Part shown: positions 1-8,521 of the stretch, in pieces | Numbering within the stretch: position 1 is the first letter of the stretch | Layout of the letters: every line of letters starts with the position of its first letter | From: JABDQA01 sp963824415 | Lineage (GTDB): Bacteria > Desulfobacterota > Desulfobulbia > Desulfobulbales > Desulfocapsaceae | NCBI GenBank assembly: GCA_963824415.1 | Contig: CAWGPM010000003.1 | Span: 272,350-336,349 of the forward strand | Direction of reading: 5' to 3' | Length of the DNA stretch: 64,000 bases | Translations under genes and position numbers: made by a program | Notes under the pieces: generated by a model | Told to the model about the DNA's origin: nothing | Seen by the model: only the letters and a program-made list of their open reading frames with translations | Databases searched by the model: none

Positions 1-19
1 GACATTCCCATTTCTGCAT
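1..19 (-). CDS. rubredoxin-like protein, N-terminal fragment at window edge
   Basis: Only the first six codons lie inside the window. Read on the minus strand they give M-Q-K-W-E-C, the way many rubredoxins begin (a start followed by an aromatic residue and the first iron-binding Cys). A strong Shine-Dalgarno (GGAGGA) sits about six bases before the ATG at 19, and a good promoter lies further upstream at 82-109. Rubredoxins are small Fe(Cys)4 electron carriers used by anaerobes in oxygen and superoxide detoxification. The rest of the gene is outside the window, so the identity rests on six residues plus context. Confidence 0.45.
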
Positions 20-80
20 AACTTCCTCCATTGTTCATGTTTTTGGTAACGCTACTTGATAATCATTCCTGTTTGACACG

Positions 81-109
81 GACTATACCGTAATGGGCTG
101 TATAGTCAA
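81..109 (-). promoter_or_regulatory. sigma-70-type promoter with inverted repeat, for the edge gene
   Basis: On the minus strand TTGACT (109-104) is followed after 16 bases by TATAGT (87-82), pointing at the rubredoxin-like start at 19. A perfect 8-base inverted repeat, GACTATAC (81-88) and GTATAGTC (100-107), covers both the -35 and -10 boxes, as an operator would. Confidence 0.55.
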
Positions 110-178
110 TAGTTTCTCGCTCGATAAGCTGGACAAAATGCGTTTGTACCCGGGGTGAATCAAGCAATGGGAAGCATT

Positions 179-1576
179 TTAAGAGTACCGGCTGATGATC
201 TCTTTGGCGGGTATCAGGGCAGTGGCCGTGGCGGAGACGATATTGCCGGCAACGCCCGGGCCGTCTCCGGCCATGAAAAGTCCTTTGACCGTGGTCTCGA
301 GGTTGCTGTCGGTCTCGACCTGGGTTGCAAAAAACTTGATCTCCGGGGCATAAAGCATGGTTTCATCATTGGCTACCCCGGGCACCACCTGATTGAGCTG
401 CTGCAGACCGTCGACGATATTTGACAGAATGCGTTCCGGCAATGCCATCGCAATATCGCCGCAGGTGACGTTTTTAAGGGTCGGGTCGATATAGCTGTTG
501 CGCACCCGGTTCCAGGTCGATCTTCTGCCCCGCTTCAGGTCGCCATAGCGCTGCAGGATCGGTTTGCCGCCCCCGATCAGGGTGGCCAGTTTACCGATGG
601 ATTCTCCATAGGCCTGGTTGTCCTCGACCGGATCGTTGAGCACGACTTTGGAGAGAAAAGCAAAGTTTGAGTTGTCGCTTTTCCGGTCCATGTAGGCATG
701 GCCGTTGACGCAGACAAAATCCTGGTAATTTTCCAGAGCGACGAAGCCGCCGAAGTTGGTGCAAAAAGTCCGCGTCTGATCATCGTATTTACTGGTTCTG
801 ATGAAAAAGGTCGGATCGTAGATCACCGAGCAGATATCCTGAAGGATCTCATTGTGCACCTCGACCCGGACCCCGACTTCGATACCCCGCTGGGACACGT
901 CGATGTTGTTTTTCCGGGCCAGTTGCCCGACCCACTCCGCCCCGACCCGGCCAGGGGCCATGATAATATTGTTCGAGCGGTAGCTGGCCTTGTCGGTGAC
1001 CAGGCCGACCACGGCGCCATCTTCAACGATGATATCGTGGGCTTCCTCCAGATGGTGAAATTCCACACCGCTGCTCTCGATGTAATCGGCCATCGCCGCA
1101 ATATGGGATGGCAGGTTATCGCTGCCCAGGTGCTTCTGTTTGATGATCAGCAGGTCGATGCCGCTTTTGCGCGCCTCTTTGCGGATCTGGTTGGCCCGCT
1201 CACGGTCGGTGGGGAAGATTTTACCGTCCATGCCGAAGCGGTTGAAGATCATTTCGGTTTCGTCAATGAGCTGTCTCGCTTCACTCTCGGGCAGAAACTG
1301 GGTGAGATCGGTTTTGCCAAGCTTGTGAATGAAATTGAGCTTGCCGTCGGAAAACAGTCCGGCCCCGCCGATTCCGCAGAGGATATTACAAGGTTTGCAC
1401 TTCATGCAGCCGTTTTCCTTGATCGGACATTTCCTTTTCAGCGGGGAATTGCCTTTGTCGATGACCAGTACTTTGAGATCCGAATTTTCGGCCAGATAGT
1501 AGGCGCCGAAAAGGCCTGCCGGTCCGCCGCCGACTATGATGACGTCAAAAACGTTGCTGCTGGATGAACGTGCCAT
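179..1576 (-). CDS. NAD(P)/FAD-dependent oxidoreductase (COG2509 family)
   Basis: A 465-residue flavoprotein. A Rossmann FAD-binding motif GGGPAG lies at residues 16-21 and a second FAD-contacting stretch, GDGPGVAG, is near residue 438. Around residues 49-69 there is a Cys-rich segment (C-P-I, C-M-K-C, C-N-I-L-C) before GGAGLFSDGK, which is typical of this family. COG2509 proteins are uncharacterised FAD-dependent dehydrogenases, so the substrate cannot be named. It lies 54 bases downstream of recA on the same strand, separated by a perfect palindrome. The frame is intact and the length usual for the family. Confidence 0.85.
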   Translation of the reverse strand: MARSSSSNVFDVIIVGGGPAGLFGAYYLAENSDLKVLVIDKGNSPLKRKCPIKENGCMKCKPCNILCGIGGAGLFSDGKLNFIHKLGKTDLTQFLPESEARQLIDETEMIFNRFGMDGKIFPTDRERANQIRKEARKSGIDLLIIKQKHLGSDNLPSHIAAMADYIESSGVEFHHLEEAHDIIVEDGAVVGLVTDKASYRSNNIIMAPGRVGAEWVGQLARKNNIDVSQRGIEVGVRVEVHNEILQDICSVIYDPTFFIRTSKYDDQTRTFCTNFGGFVALENYQDFVCVNGHAYMDRKSDNSNFAFLSKVVLNDPVEDNQAYGESIGKLATLIGGGKPILQRYGDLKRGRRSTWNRVRNSYIDPTLKNVTCGDIAMALPERILSNIVDGLQQLNQVVPGVANDETMLYAPEIKFFATQVETDSNLETTVKGLFMAGDGPGVAGNIVSATATALIPAKEIISRYS

Positions 1577-1604
1577 GAAAAGCTATCGTTTATCTAAAAG
1601 TGAA

Positions 1605-1624
1605 GCGGCCGCCTAGGCGGCCGC
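1605..1624. repeat. 20-bp perfect palindrome between recA and the flavoprotein gene
   Basis: Two overlapping GCGGCCGC octamers flank a central CCTAGG, giving a perfect 20-base palindrome in the recA-flavoprotein gap. In RNA it would form a GC-rich hairpin just after the recA stop. There is no clear U-run, so it could be an attenuator, an mRNA 3'-end stabiliser or a weak terminator. Confidence 0.6.
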
Positions 1625-1630
1625 AGCAGG

Positions 1631-2704
1631 TCAGGACTCGTTGGTCGACTTTATACCGCCGTTATTCAGCGGGTCAGGCTTAGCGGGTTCAGCTTTGTTT
1701 TCATGAGCCGCAAGGCCGAACCCCAAACGGACCTTGTTTTCAATCTCGGCTTTCATCTCCGGATGATCATCGAGAAACTGCTTAGCGTTTTCCCGGCCCT
1801 GGCCGATCCGCTCGTCCTTGTAGGAATACCAGGCTCCACTCTTGTCGACAATTTCCTGCTCAACCGCCAGATCGAGAATATCGCCGGCCGAGGAAATGCC
1901 TTCCCCGAAAATAATATCGAATTCGCACATCTTGAACGGGGGGGCAACCTTGTTTTTGACGACCTTAACCCGGGTCCTGTTGCCGACCGCATCCTGGCCG
2001 TCTTTTATCTGACCGATTTTTCTGATATCGAGCCGGATCGAGGAGTAGAATTTGAGCGCGTTGCCGCCGGGGGTGGTTTCCGGATTGCCGAACATGACCC
2101 CGATTTTCATCCTGATCTGGTTGATAAAGATAAGGACCGTGTTGGAGCGGCTCAGCACACCGGTGAACTTGCGCATCGCCTGCGACATCAGCCGGGCCTG
2201 CAGGCCGACATGGGAATCACCGACATTACCGTCGATTTCAGCCCGCGGTACGAGTGCGGCCACGGAGTCGATGACGATCACATCGACGCCACCGGAGCGG
2301 ATCAGAATCTCTGCAATTTCAAGGGCCTGCTCGCCAAAATCGGGCTGAGAGACGAGCAGGTCGTCGATATTGACCCCGAGTCGTTCAGCATAATTGGTGT
2401 CCAGCGCATGTTCGGCGTCGATGAATGCCGCGGTGCCGCCTCGTTTCTGGGCTTCGGCAATTGCATGCAGGGCCAGGGTGGTCTTGCCGCTTGATTCCGG
2501 CCCATAAATTTCGGTGACCCGGCCGCGCGGCAGACCGCCGACCCCAAGGGCGATATCGAGACTCAGGGCTCCGGTGGGTATCGCCGGTACGAGTTCGGCT
2601 TCCCGCGAGCCAAGACGCATAATTGCTCCTTTGCCGAATTGTCGGTGAATCTGGCTCAGCGCATTTTCAACACTGGTTATCTTGTTCTTATTTGATGCCT
2701 GCAT
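1631..2704 (-). CDS. recA: recombinase RecA
   Basis: RecA polymerises on single-stranded DNA, drives homologous strand exchange and triggers LexA self-cleavage in the SOS response. The 357-residue protein is of normal length. The Walker A motif GPESSGKT is at residues 68-75, and the RecA signature around ALKFYSSIRLDIRK is present. The C-terminus is charged, as usual. It follows cinA on the same strand, a linkage known in several bacterial groups, but a 280-base gap holding a promoter and two inverted repeats suggests separate regulation. Confidence 0.98.
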   Translation of the reverse strand: MQASNKNKITSVENALSQIHRQFGKGAIMRLGSREAELVPAIPTGALSLDIALGVGGLPRGRVTEIYGPESSGKTTLALHAIAEAQKRGGTAAFIDAEHALDTNYAERLGVNIDDLLVSQPDFGEQALEIAEILIRSGGVDVIVIDSVAALVPRAEIDGNVGDSHVGLQARLMSQAMRKFTGVLSRSNTVLIFINQIRMKIGVMFGNPETTPGGNALKFYSSIRLDIRKIGQIKDGQDAVGNRTRVKVVKNKVAPPFKMCEFDIIFGEGISSAGDILDLAVEQEIVDKSGAWYSYKDERIGQGRENAKQFLDDHPEMKAEIENKVRLGFGLAAHENKAEPAKPDPLNNGGIKSTNES

Positions 2705-2783
2705 TGGGACTCCTGCAATCTGATGGTTGTTGGATCTGCTCTGCGTAAACAGGTCGGATCATGCTTGTTATCGTGACTGATCT

Positions 2784-2864
2784 GTCACCTCTGGTGACTG
2801 GACGTGATGAGTAGTGAGCAGTAACTGACTGCCTAAATTATACGATAGCGGACCGAAGAACAAG
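2784..2864 (-). promoter_or_regulatory. recA promoter with two candidate operator repeats
   Basis: On the minus strand a perfect TATAAT (2842-2837) has a weak -35 (CTTGTT or TTGTTC) 15-16 bases upstream. Two inverted repeats follow: GCAGT-N5-ACTGC (2818-2832), over the expected transcription start, and GTCACC-TCT-GGTGAC (2784-2798), about 35 bases further into the leader. Neither is the enterobacterial LexA box, but LexA sites vary widely between proteobacterial classes, so either could be an SOS operator. Which one is used is inference. Confidence 0.5.
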
Positions 2865-2985
2865 GTTCATTTACCGGCGTGCGGTGCAATTTTGCATCTT
2901 GTTCTTAACCGTTATACCTGAGGGTTTTGACAAATCCCTCACAAAACAGAAAACGGGTGGTCAACGTCTGGTTGAGCAGCGTGCT

Positions 2986-4233
2986 TCAGGTGAGGGGCTG
3001 GAGCCGGAGGAGGAAGCGCCTGAGCAGGTCGAGTCCGGTATGGGCGGCCATGGCTTGAATACGGTGCCGGTCGCCTGAAAATTGCAAGCGCTCGATTTCG
3101 GTGATGTGCGAACTGCTAATCCCGATAAAAACCGTGCCCACCGGCTTGTCAATGCTGCCGCCGCTGGGTCCGGCGATACCGGTGATCGAGATCGAAATAT
3201 CAGCCCCGCATCGGGTACGCACCCCGGTGGCCATCAGCGAGGCAGTTTCCGGGCTCACTGCCCCATGGGCTGTCAGGGTTTCGGGTGAAACACCGAGCAA
3301 CGAGCTTTTCAACTCGTTTGCATAAGCCACTACGCCGCCCAGAAAATAGTCCGAGCTGCCGGCGACCTTGGTTACCCGGTGGGCCAGCAGGCCGCCGGTG
3401 CAGGATTCGGCTGCACAAAGGGTGCGATTGGACTCTGACAGCAGGCGGCCAACCACCGACTCGAGCTCATCGGCATCGATACCGTATACATGGTCTTCCA
3501 AAACTTCCTCGAGCCGCAGGCAGCCCGCTTCAAAGCGTTCTGCCGCCTGACTTGAATCGGTGGAGCGAAGCAGCAGGCTGACATGGACATCAGGGTAGAC
3601 CGGGTAATAGCCTATCTTTATTTCCCCGTCCAGATCAAGCCCCTTGATTCTGAGGTTGATTTCCGATTCGGCCAGGCCGAATACTTTGAAGATCCGCTGC
3701 CTTGTCTGCAGCGCTGAGCCAGCCTGCCAGGCAGCCAGTTTAGGCAGCACCGCCCGGGTCATCAGATCCTTCATTTCTTCGGGAACGCCAGGCAGGAAGA
3801 ATATCGGGGTGTCCTGGTGCACGAGCTGGTAGCCGGCAATCCGTGACACGGGGTCGAACGGGTCAGCCCCGTCCGGCAGCCAGGCCAGCTTCTCCAGCGG
3901 ATTGTTCGGGGACGGACCACGTTTGAGATGTTCCCGGATTCGGGCAAGGATGGTCAGATTCGGCAGGGTCGGCCGCTCAAGCGCATGGGAAACCGCCTCG
4001 TTGGTGATGTCGTCATCGGTGGAGCCGAGTCCACCGGTGACGATGATAAAATCGACCCGGCCGATGGCTCTGAGCAGCGCTTCGCCGATCAGCTCAGGAT
4101 GATCGCCGATGGTGCTCATCGCGTGGATGGTGTAGCCGGCATCGAACAGCTTGCGGGCGGCGTAGCCGCTGGTGGTATTCAGGATTCTGCCGGAGGTGAG
4201 CTCGTCACCGATTGCAATGATTTCTCCAATCAT
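2986..4233 (-). CDS. cinA: CinA family protein (NMN deamidase / competence-damage protein)
   Basis: A 415-residue two-domain protein. The N-terminal half is a MoCF-biosynthesis-like domain (IGDELTSGRILNTTSGYAA, then GGLGSTDDDITNEA). The C-terminal half is the CinA domain (AAESCTGGLLAHRVT), which in studied members deamidates nicotinamide mononucleotide to nicotinate mononucleotide for NAD salvage. The start codon overlaps the mtaB stop in an ATGA arrangement, so translation is probably coupled. The usual cinA-recA neighbourhood is preserved. The frame is complete. Confidence 0.93.
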   Translation of the reverse strand: MIGEIIAIGDELTSGRILNTTSGYAARKLFDAGYTIHAMSTIGDHPELIGEALLRAIGRVDFIIVTGGLGSTDDDITNEAVSHALERPTLPNLTILARIREHLKRGPSPNNPLEKLAWLPDGADPFDPVSRIAGYQLVHQDTPIFFLPGVPEEMKDLMTRAVLPKLAAWQAGSALQTRQRIFKVFGLAESEINLRIKGLDLDGEIKIGYYPVYPDVHVSLLLRSTDSSQAAERFEAGCLRLEEVLEDHVYGIDADELESVVGRLLSESNRTLCAAESCTGGLLAHRVTKVAGSSDYFLGGVVAYANELKSSLLGVSPETLTAHGAVSPETASLMATGVRTRCGADISISITGIAGPSGGSIDKPVGTVFIGISSSHITEIERLQFSGDRHRIQAMAAHTGLDLLRRFLLRLQPLT

Positions 4234-5549
4234 GTTCCTTCAGTAATATGAGCCAGTACAACGCTTCCCGCCAGCCTGTCCAACTCGACGATGACCGCTT
4301 CGGCCGGTTTAGGCCCTGGCTGCTCGACCCGGATCGGGATATAGTTGTCGGTAAAACCACTCAGACCAGTGCCGGAGCTCTTTTCACTCTCCAAAAGCGC
4401 ACTCCGGCGGCTGCCGATAAAGCGGCCGTAAAACGTTTTTTTCTTTTCATCGCTTAAATGGCGCAATTGTTCAACCCTTTTTTGCTTCACCGATTTTTCC
4501 ACGTGTCCTGCGAAGTCGGCCGCACGGGTACCGGGACGCCTTGAATACGGAAAAACATGGAGATAGCTCAGATCAATCGATTTAAGCAGCGCTTTGGTGT
4601 TGTTGAACTGTGCCTCGCTCTCGCCGGGGAAACCGACCAGTACATCGAGACCCAGAGCCGCATCGGGCAGTCTGGTTCGGCATTTGGTGACGATATTAAT
4701 GAATTCTTCAGCCCGGTAGCGCCGGTTCATTCGGCTCAGGACAAGATCATCTCCGCTCTGCAGCGGAATGTGCAGGTGCGGCATGAAATTTTCGCTGCTT
4801 GCCATCAGGTTCAGGAGCTGATCATTGATTTCAAGCGGCTCGATGGAGGAGAGCCGGAACCTGGTTGCGCTCAAGTGGCTGCAGAGGCTGGCCATCAGTG
4901 AGACGATGTCGTGTCCTTCATCGAGATCCATTCCGTATTGGCCGACGTGGATGCCGGTTACTACGATTTCCCGATGGCCGGCGTCCACATAACGCTCCGC
5001 CTGCTCGAGTACTTCAGTGATCGGCAGACTCCGGCTTTTACCCCGTGCGTAAGGCACGATGCAATAACTGCAGAAACTCTCGCAGCCGTCCTGGACCCGC
5101 AGGTAGGCCCGGGTCCTGCCGATGAAACGTGAGACTGACAAACGGCTGATCGAGCTGTCTGATTCACTATCAGATAGGTGCGCTGTCCTGGTAGCAGAGT
5201 CCGGTGCAAATATCGATTCAACCAGCTGCTCTTTGGCATCATTCTGGACGATTCGCAGCCGGTGCTTGTCTATGGCAAACATGGTCCGCAGTTCGTCTGC
5301 GGCAAGCTCGGCGTGACAGCCGGTCACCACTATTTCAGCGCCGGGGTTGCGGCGCGCTGCCCGGGCGATTTCCCGGCGGGACTCTTGGCCTGCCTTTTGG
5401 GTTACGGTGCAGGTGTTGATAATGATCAACTCGGCCTCGTCGATAGCTTTGGTAATACGCAGTCCACGCTGCTCCAGCTCTGTTTTGAAGGCCGCGGTTT
5501 CGAACTGGTTAACCTTGCAGCCCAGGGTGCTCAGATAGGCTTTTTTCAT
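4230..5549 (-). CDS. mtaB: tRNA t6A37 methylthiotransferase MtaB
   Basis: A radical-SAM methylthiotransferase that converts t6A37 to ms2t6A37 in ANN-decoding tRNAs. The N-terminal UPF0004 domain begins with the motif TLGCKVNQFE and supplies three Cys for one iron-sulfur cluster (also NTC and TGC). The radical-SAM motif CESFCSYCIVPYARG follows at about residue 155, and a TRAM-like domain ends the 439-residue protein. The start resembles MtaB rather than MiaB or RimO. It overlaps mnmA and cinA by four bases on each side, so the three genes form one tight operon. Confidence 0.95.
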   Translation of the reverse strand: MKKAYLSTLGCKVNQFETAAFKTELEQRGLRITKAIDEAELIIINTCTVTQKAGQESRREIARAARRNPGAEIVVTGCHAELAADELRTMFAIDKHRLRIVQNDAKEQLVESIFAPDSATRTAHLSDSESDSSISRLSVSRFIGRTRAYLRVQDGCESFCSYCIVPYARGKSRSLPITEVLEQAERYVDAGHREIVVTGIHVGQYGMDLDEGHDIVSLMASLCSHLSATRFRLSSIEPLEINDQLLNLMASSENFMPHLHIPLQSGDDLVLSRMNRRYRAEEFINIVTKCRTRLPDAALGLDVLVGFPGESEAQFNNTKALLKSIDLSYLHVFPYSRRPGTRAADFAGHVEKSVKQKRVEQLRHLSDEKKKTFYGRFIGSRRSALLESEKSSGTGLSGFTDNYIPIRVEQPGPKPAEAVIVELDRLAGSVVLAHITEGT

Positions 5550-6613
5550 GGGCTGTCCGATTCTCTGAATGGGGTGCCAATCTCGCCTGAACCGATCACC
5601 CTGTCGTTCTGATACAAGACCACATATTGGCCGGGGGTAATGGCACGCTGGTCGCTGTCGAACTCGAGCTCGAACCTATCGCATTCCTGGCGGACAAGTC
5701 TTGCCTTGGAGCCGCGATGGGTGGAACGGATCCTGGCCTGTACCCTGGTACCCTGAGGAGGCGGGGGTACCAGCCAGTTGGCCGAGAACGCACAGAGGTT
5801 TCTGGAATAGAGATCATGGTCTCTGCCGACGATCAACCTATTATGCGCCGGGTCCAGTCCGGTCACATACCAGGGGGCCTGGTCGGGCAGCCCGAGACCG
5901 CGCCGCTGACCGATGGTATAGCGATACAGACCCCGATGCCGGCCGAGTTCCTCTCCATCGACGCTGACGATGGGGCCCTCTGCTGAGGGACCAGCCTCAA
6001 TGTCCAGACGGCCGGCCAGAAAGTCAGAGACACTGGTGTCGTGCAGAAAGCAGATATCCTGGCTCTCCAGTCCCCTGAAATCGGTGAATCCATGCTCCTC
6101 TACCAGCCGGTAGGTATTTTGTTTGAGCATCCGGCCCAAAGGGAAGAGCACGCTGGATAACTGCCTGGTGCTCAACCTGGCGAGAAAATAGGACTGGTCT
6201 TTGTCGGGGTCGAGTCCTTTGAGCAGGGCCGGTTCACCGTCGATCGTTTCACAGCGGGCGTAGTGCCCGGTGGCGAAATATCTGGCTCCTGTGGCAAGTA
6301 CCTGGTCCATGAACAGGCCGAGCTTGATTTCACGGTTGCAGAGCATGCAGGGATTTGGCGTTCTGCCAGAGCCGTAGCTGTGTACGAAGGAGTCGAGCAC
6401 CCGTTTGTTGAACTGCTCCTTCAAATCGATCACCTGCAGCTCGATGCCGATTTTCTCGGTCAACTGTTGGACACGCTGGTGCTGCTCCGCAAAACCGGGT
6501 TGACCGATATCCATCAAATAGGCGCAAACCTGATAGTGCTCCTGCAGGAGCAAGGCGCAGGCAGTTGAATCGACGCCGCCGCTCATGGCCACTGCAACGG
6601 ATGTATGTGCCAT
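5546..6613 (-). CDS. mnmA: tRNA 2-thiouridylase MnmA
   Basis: MnmA installs sulfur on U34 of tRNA-Lys, -Glu and -Gln. The PP-loop SGGVDST is at residues 11-17, one catalytic Cys lies in NPCMLCNREIKLG and the second in SQDICFL. I chose the ATG at 6613 because it gives the conserved MAHTSVAVAMSGG start and has AGGA nine bases upstream; a TTG at 6655 would add 14 unconserved residues. First gene of mnmA-mtaB-cinA. A short remnant of a repeat element (6624-6676) lies directly upstream of the ribosome-binding site, so the leader of this operon is partly repeat-derived. Confidence 0.95.
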   Translation of the reverse strand: MAHTSVAVAMSGGVDSTACALLLQEHYQVCAYLMDIGQPGFAEQHQRVQQLTEKIGIELQVIDLKEQFNKRVLDSFVHSYGSGRTPNPCMLCNREIKLGLFMDQVLATGARYFATGHYARCETIDGEPALLKGLDPDKDQSYFLARLSTRQLSSVLFPLGRMLKQNTYRLVEEHGFTDFRGLESQDICFLHDTSVSDFLAGRLDIEAGPSAEGPIVSVDGEELGRHRGLYRYTIGQRRGLGLPDQAPWYVTGLDPAHNRLIVGRDHDLYSRNLCAFSANWLVPPPPQGTRVQARIRSTHRGSKARLVRQECDRFELEFDSDQRAITPGQYVVLYQNDRVIGSGEIGTPFRESDSP

Positions 6614-6623
6614 TGAAATTCCT

Positions 6624-6676
6624 GGATACCTTGAGAAATTGTCTTTTCGACCCAAATCCTAATTTTAAAGGTACCC
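6624..6676. repeat. internally deleted copy (C) of the inverted-repeat element family
   Basis: About 53 bases matching only the two ends of the 146-bp element at 40640-40785. One side reads ACCTTGAGAAATTGTCTTTT and the other AAATCCTAATTTTAAAGG followed by TACCCT, with the roughly 90-base middle missing. The ends still form an imperfect inverted repeat. It sits ten bases upstream of the mnmA start. Confidence 0.65.
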
Positions 6677-6814
6677 TCCTGTTAAGCTTGCCAAACGGGT
6701 GAATGCCGTTATTGTTCTGTAGTGATCGCGACACTCGACTGCCTACAGGCCAGCCGGAGTCGAACCACCGGATAAGATACAGACGATAAACCTGGGATCA
6801 GAGAAAAACAAGTT

Positions 6815-8089
6815 TTGAAGCGAAGCGCACCTGTCATTCCCGAACTGCTGGCCCCGGCCGGCAGCTTTGAGAAACTGCTCACCGCCATCCATTACGGCGC
6901 GGATGCGGTGTATCTGAGTGGAAAACACTACGGCCTGCGGGCCAAGGCAGGAAATTTTACCTCGGAACAGATCGATCAGGCTGTGGCCTATGCCCATGAG
7001 CGGGAAGTACGGGTCTACGTTACCGTCAATATCATTGCCCACAATGAGGATTTCCAGAACCTGGAGAGTTATCTGCTGAGACTAGACAAGATCGGCGTCG
7101 ATGCAATTATCGTTTCAGACCCGGGCATCATCGGCTTAGCCCGGCAGCTGGTGCCTGAACTGCCCATTCATCTCTCCACCCAGGCCAATGTAACCAACGC
7201 CCATGCGGCAAAGTTCTGGATGAACCAGGGCGTGGGTCGGATCAATCTGGCCCGGGAGCTTTCACTGGCGGAAATAGCCATGATCAGAGACGAGGTGGAT
7301 ACAGAGCTCGAAGCGTTTGTGCATGGAGCCCTGTGCATTTCATATTCGGGCCGCTGCATGCTGTCCAATTATATGACCGGCCGGGATGCCAACCGGGGCA
7401 ACTGCGCCCAGCCGTGCCGCTATTCCTATGCGCTGATGGAGGAAAAGCGGCCCGGAGAGTATTTTCCTGTTCTCGAAGATGAGCGCGGCACCTATATTTT
7501 CAACTCGAAAGACCTGTGTCTGCTCCCGCACCTGCCGGCACTGGTCGCCGCCGGGGTCGATTCTTTGAAGATTGAAGGCAGGATGAAGTCGATTTTTTAT
7601 GTGGGCGGGGTCGTGCGGGTCTACCGGGCAGCTCTGGATTACCTCAGAGACCTGGACCCAAAAGTCTGGGATGAACCGGCACAGATTAAAATTCCCGAGC
7701 ACTTTCTCGATGAAATCGCCCGCACCGGCACCCGCGGAATGAGCGATAATTTCGCCAGCAACAAACCTGCTGAAGCATCGATGCTCTACAACTCCTCCCG
7801 CATAGATCAGAGCCATGAGCCGGTGGCGGTGGTGCAGGCGGCGGACCGTACCGATGCCGAAATAGAAGTTGAAATCAGAAATGTGCTGCTGCCGGGTGAA
7901 CGGATCGAATATATGGGCAGGTCGGTCGAGTCGCCGACGGTGGTGGTTGAAGCGATGCATGATCTGCAGGGGGAACCGCTTAGGCGCGCCAATCCCTCCG
8001 AGAGGGTCCTGCTCAGGCTGAGCGAAGCGCTAGAAGGTCTTGAGCCAAACGATATGTTCAGGCGTCAGAAAAAGTCAGCTCAGCAATGA
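6815..8089 (+). CDS. trhP: U32 family peptidase-like protein, TrhP (YegQ) type
   Basis: A 424-residue U32 protein. The N-terminus PELLAPAGSFEKLLTAIHYG is characteristic, and the U32 signature EAFVHGALCISYSGRCMLS lies near residue 170. Further Cys residues (NCAQPCRY, and C in KDLCLL) probably bind an iron-sulfur cluster. Although named peptidases, E. coli TrhP is needed for 5-hydroxylation of U34 in tRNA, and the length fits TrhP better than the larger RlhA or shorter UbiU/UbiV. The start is a TTG with only a weak ribosome-binding site, so it is uncertain by a few codons. Divergent from mnmA, another tRNA U34 enzyme. Confidence 0.82.
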   Translation: MKRSAPVIPELLAPAGSFEKLLTAIHYGADAVYLSGKHYGLRAKAGNFTSEQIDQAVAYAHEREVRVYVTVNIIAHNEDFQNLESYLLRLDKIGVDAIIVSDPGIIGLARQLVPELPIHLSTQANVTNAHAAKFWMNQGVGRINLARELSLAEIAMIRDEVDTELEAFVHGALCISYSGRCMLSNYMTGRDANRGNCAQPCRYSYALMEEKRPGEYFPVLEDERGTYIFNSKDLCLLPHLPALVAAGVDSLKIEGRMKSIFYVGGVVRVYRAALDYLRDLDPKVWDEPAQIKIPEHFLDEIARTGTRGMSDNFASNKPAEASMLYNSSRIDQSHEPVAVVQAADRTDAEIEVEIRNVLLPGERIEYMGRSVESPTVVVEAMHDLQGEPLRRANPSERVLLRLSEALEGLEPNDMFRRQKKSAQQ

Positions 8090-8119
8090 TTCACACCTGA
8101 GAAAAACATTCTGGATGCC

Positions 8120-8147
8120 TTGACATCAGGGGGTGGGGGCATATCGT
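8120..8147 (+). promoter_or_regulatory. candidate promoter for the small zinc-ribbon gene
   Basis: TTGACA (8120-8125) and TATCGT (8142-8147) with 16-base spacing, about 100 bases upstream of the start at 8246. The -35 is perfect and the -10 weak. Confidence 0.4.
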
Positions 8148-8245
8148 GCTGTAAGGTACATGGCTGATCCGGAGAAGTAAATAGAGACAAGATCAGCGCA
8201 ACACCATCCATTTCCATTCACGAAAAAAATTTACGGAGGATAATC

Positions 8246-8440
8246 ATGGCAACCTATGAATGTTCCAAATGCGGTATGGGCGTCAATGCAACCTGTGCCA
8301 AGTGTGATGCACCGCTCGTAGACGATGTTTTAAAACTCGATGACGGCAACGAAGTGCAGATTTCCAAGTGTCCCAACGGTCACGGTAAGATCAAGTCACC
8401 GCTGTGCTGTGGTCAGGATATGACCTGTACTATCAAATAG
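8246..8440 (+). CDS. small zinc-ribbon protein, unknown function
   Basis: A 64-residue protein with Cys pairs CSKC (residues 6-9) and CAKC (17-20), a single C at 42 in KCPNGHGK, and CC near residue 54. This would bind one or two metal ions, probably zinc. A good Shine-Dalgarno (GGAGG) precedes the ATG. It has its own promoter-like sequence and ends at a strong terminator, so it is probably monocistronic and well expressed. Small Cys-rich proteins of this kind are common in sulfate reducers, but I cannot assign a role. Confidence 0.75.
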   Translation: MATYECSKCGMGVNATCAKCDAPLVDDVLKLDDGNEVQISKCPNGHGKIKSPLCCGQDMTCTIK

Positions 8441-8483
8441 TACGTTCCAGACCAATTCATTATCTAAAAGCCGTTGCAGTACA

Positions 8484-8517
8484 GAAAAGGCGGGATCCTG
8501 AAGGATCCCGCCTTTTC
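8484..8517. terminator. bidirectional rho-independent terminator
   Basis: A perfect 16-base stem (GAAAAGGCGGGATCCT paired with AGGATCCCGCCTTTTC) with a two-base loop. The stem carries A-runs on one side and T-runs on the other, so it works in both directions. It separates the plus-strand zinc-ribbon gene from the convergent fumarase gene. Confidence 0.9.
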
Positions 8518-8521
8518 ATTT

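Noticed and set aside
698..1567. Long plus-strand open frame (289 codons) opposite the flavoprotein gene
   Set aside because: It is antisense to a clearly conserved gene, has no ribosome-binding site and its translation shows no family features; a high-GC shadow.
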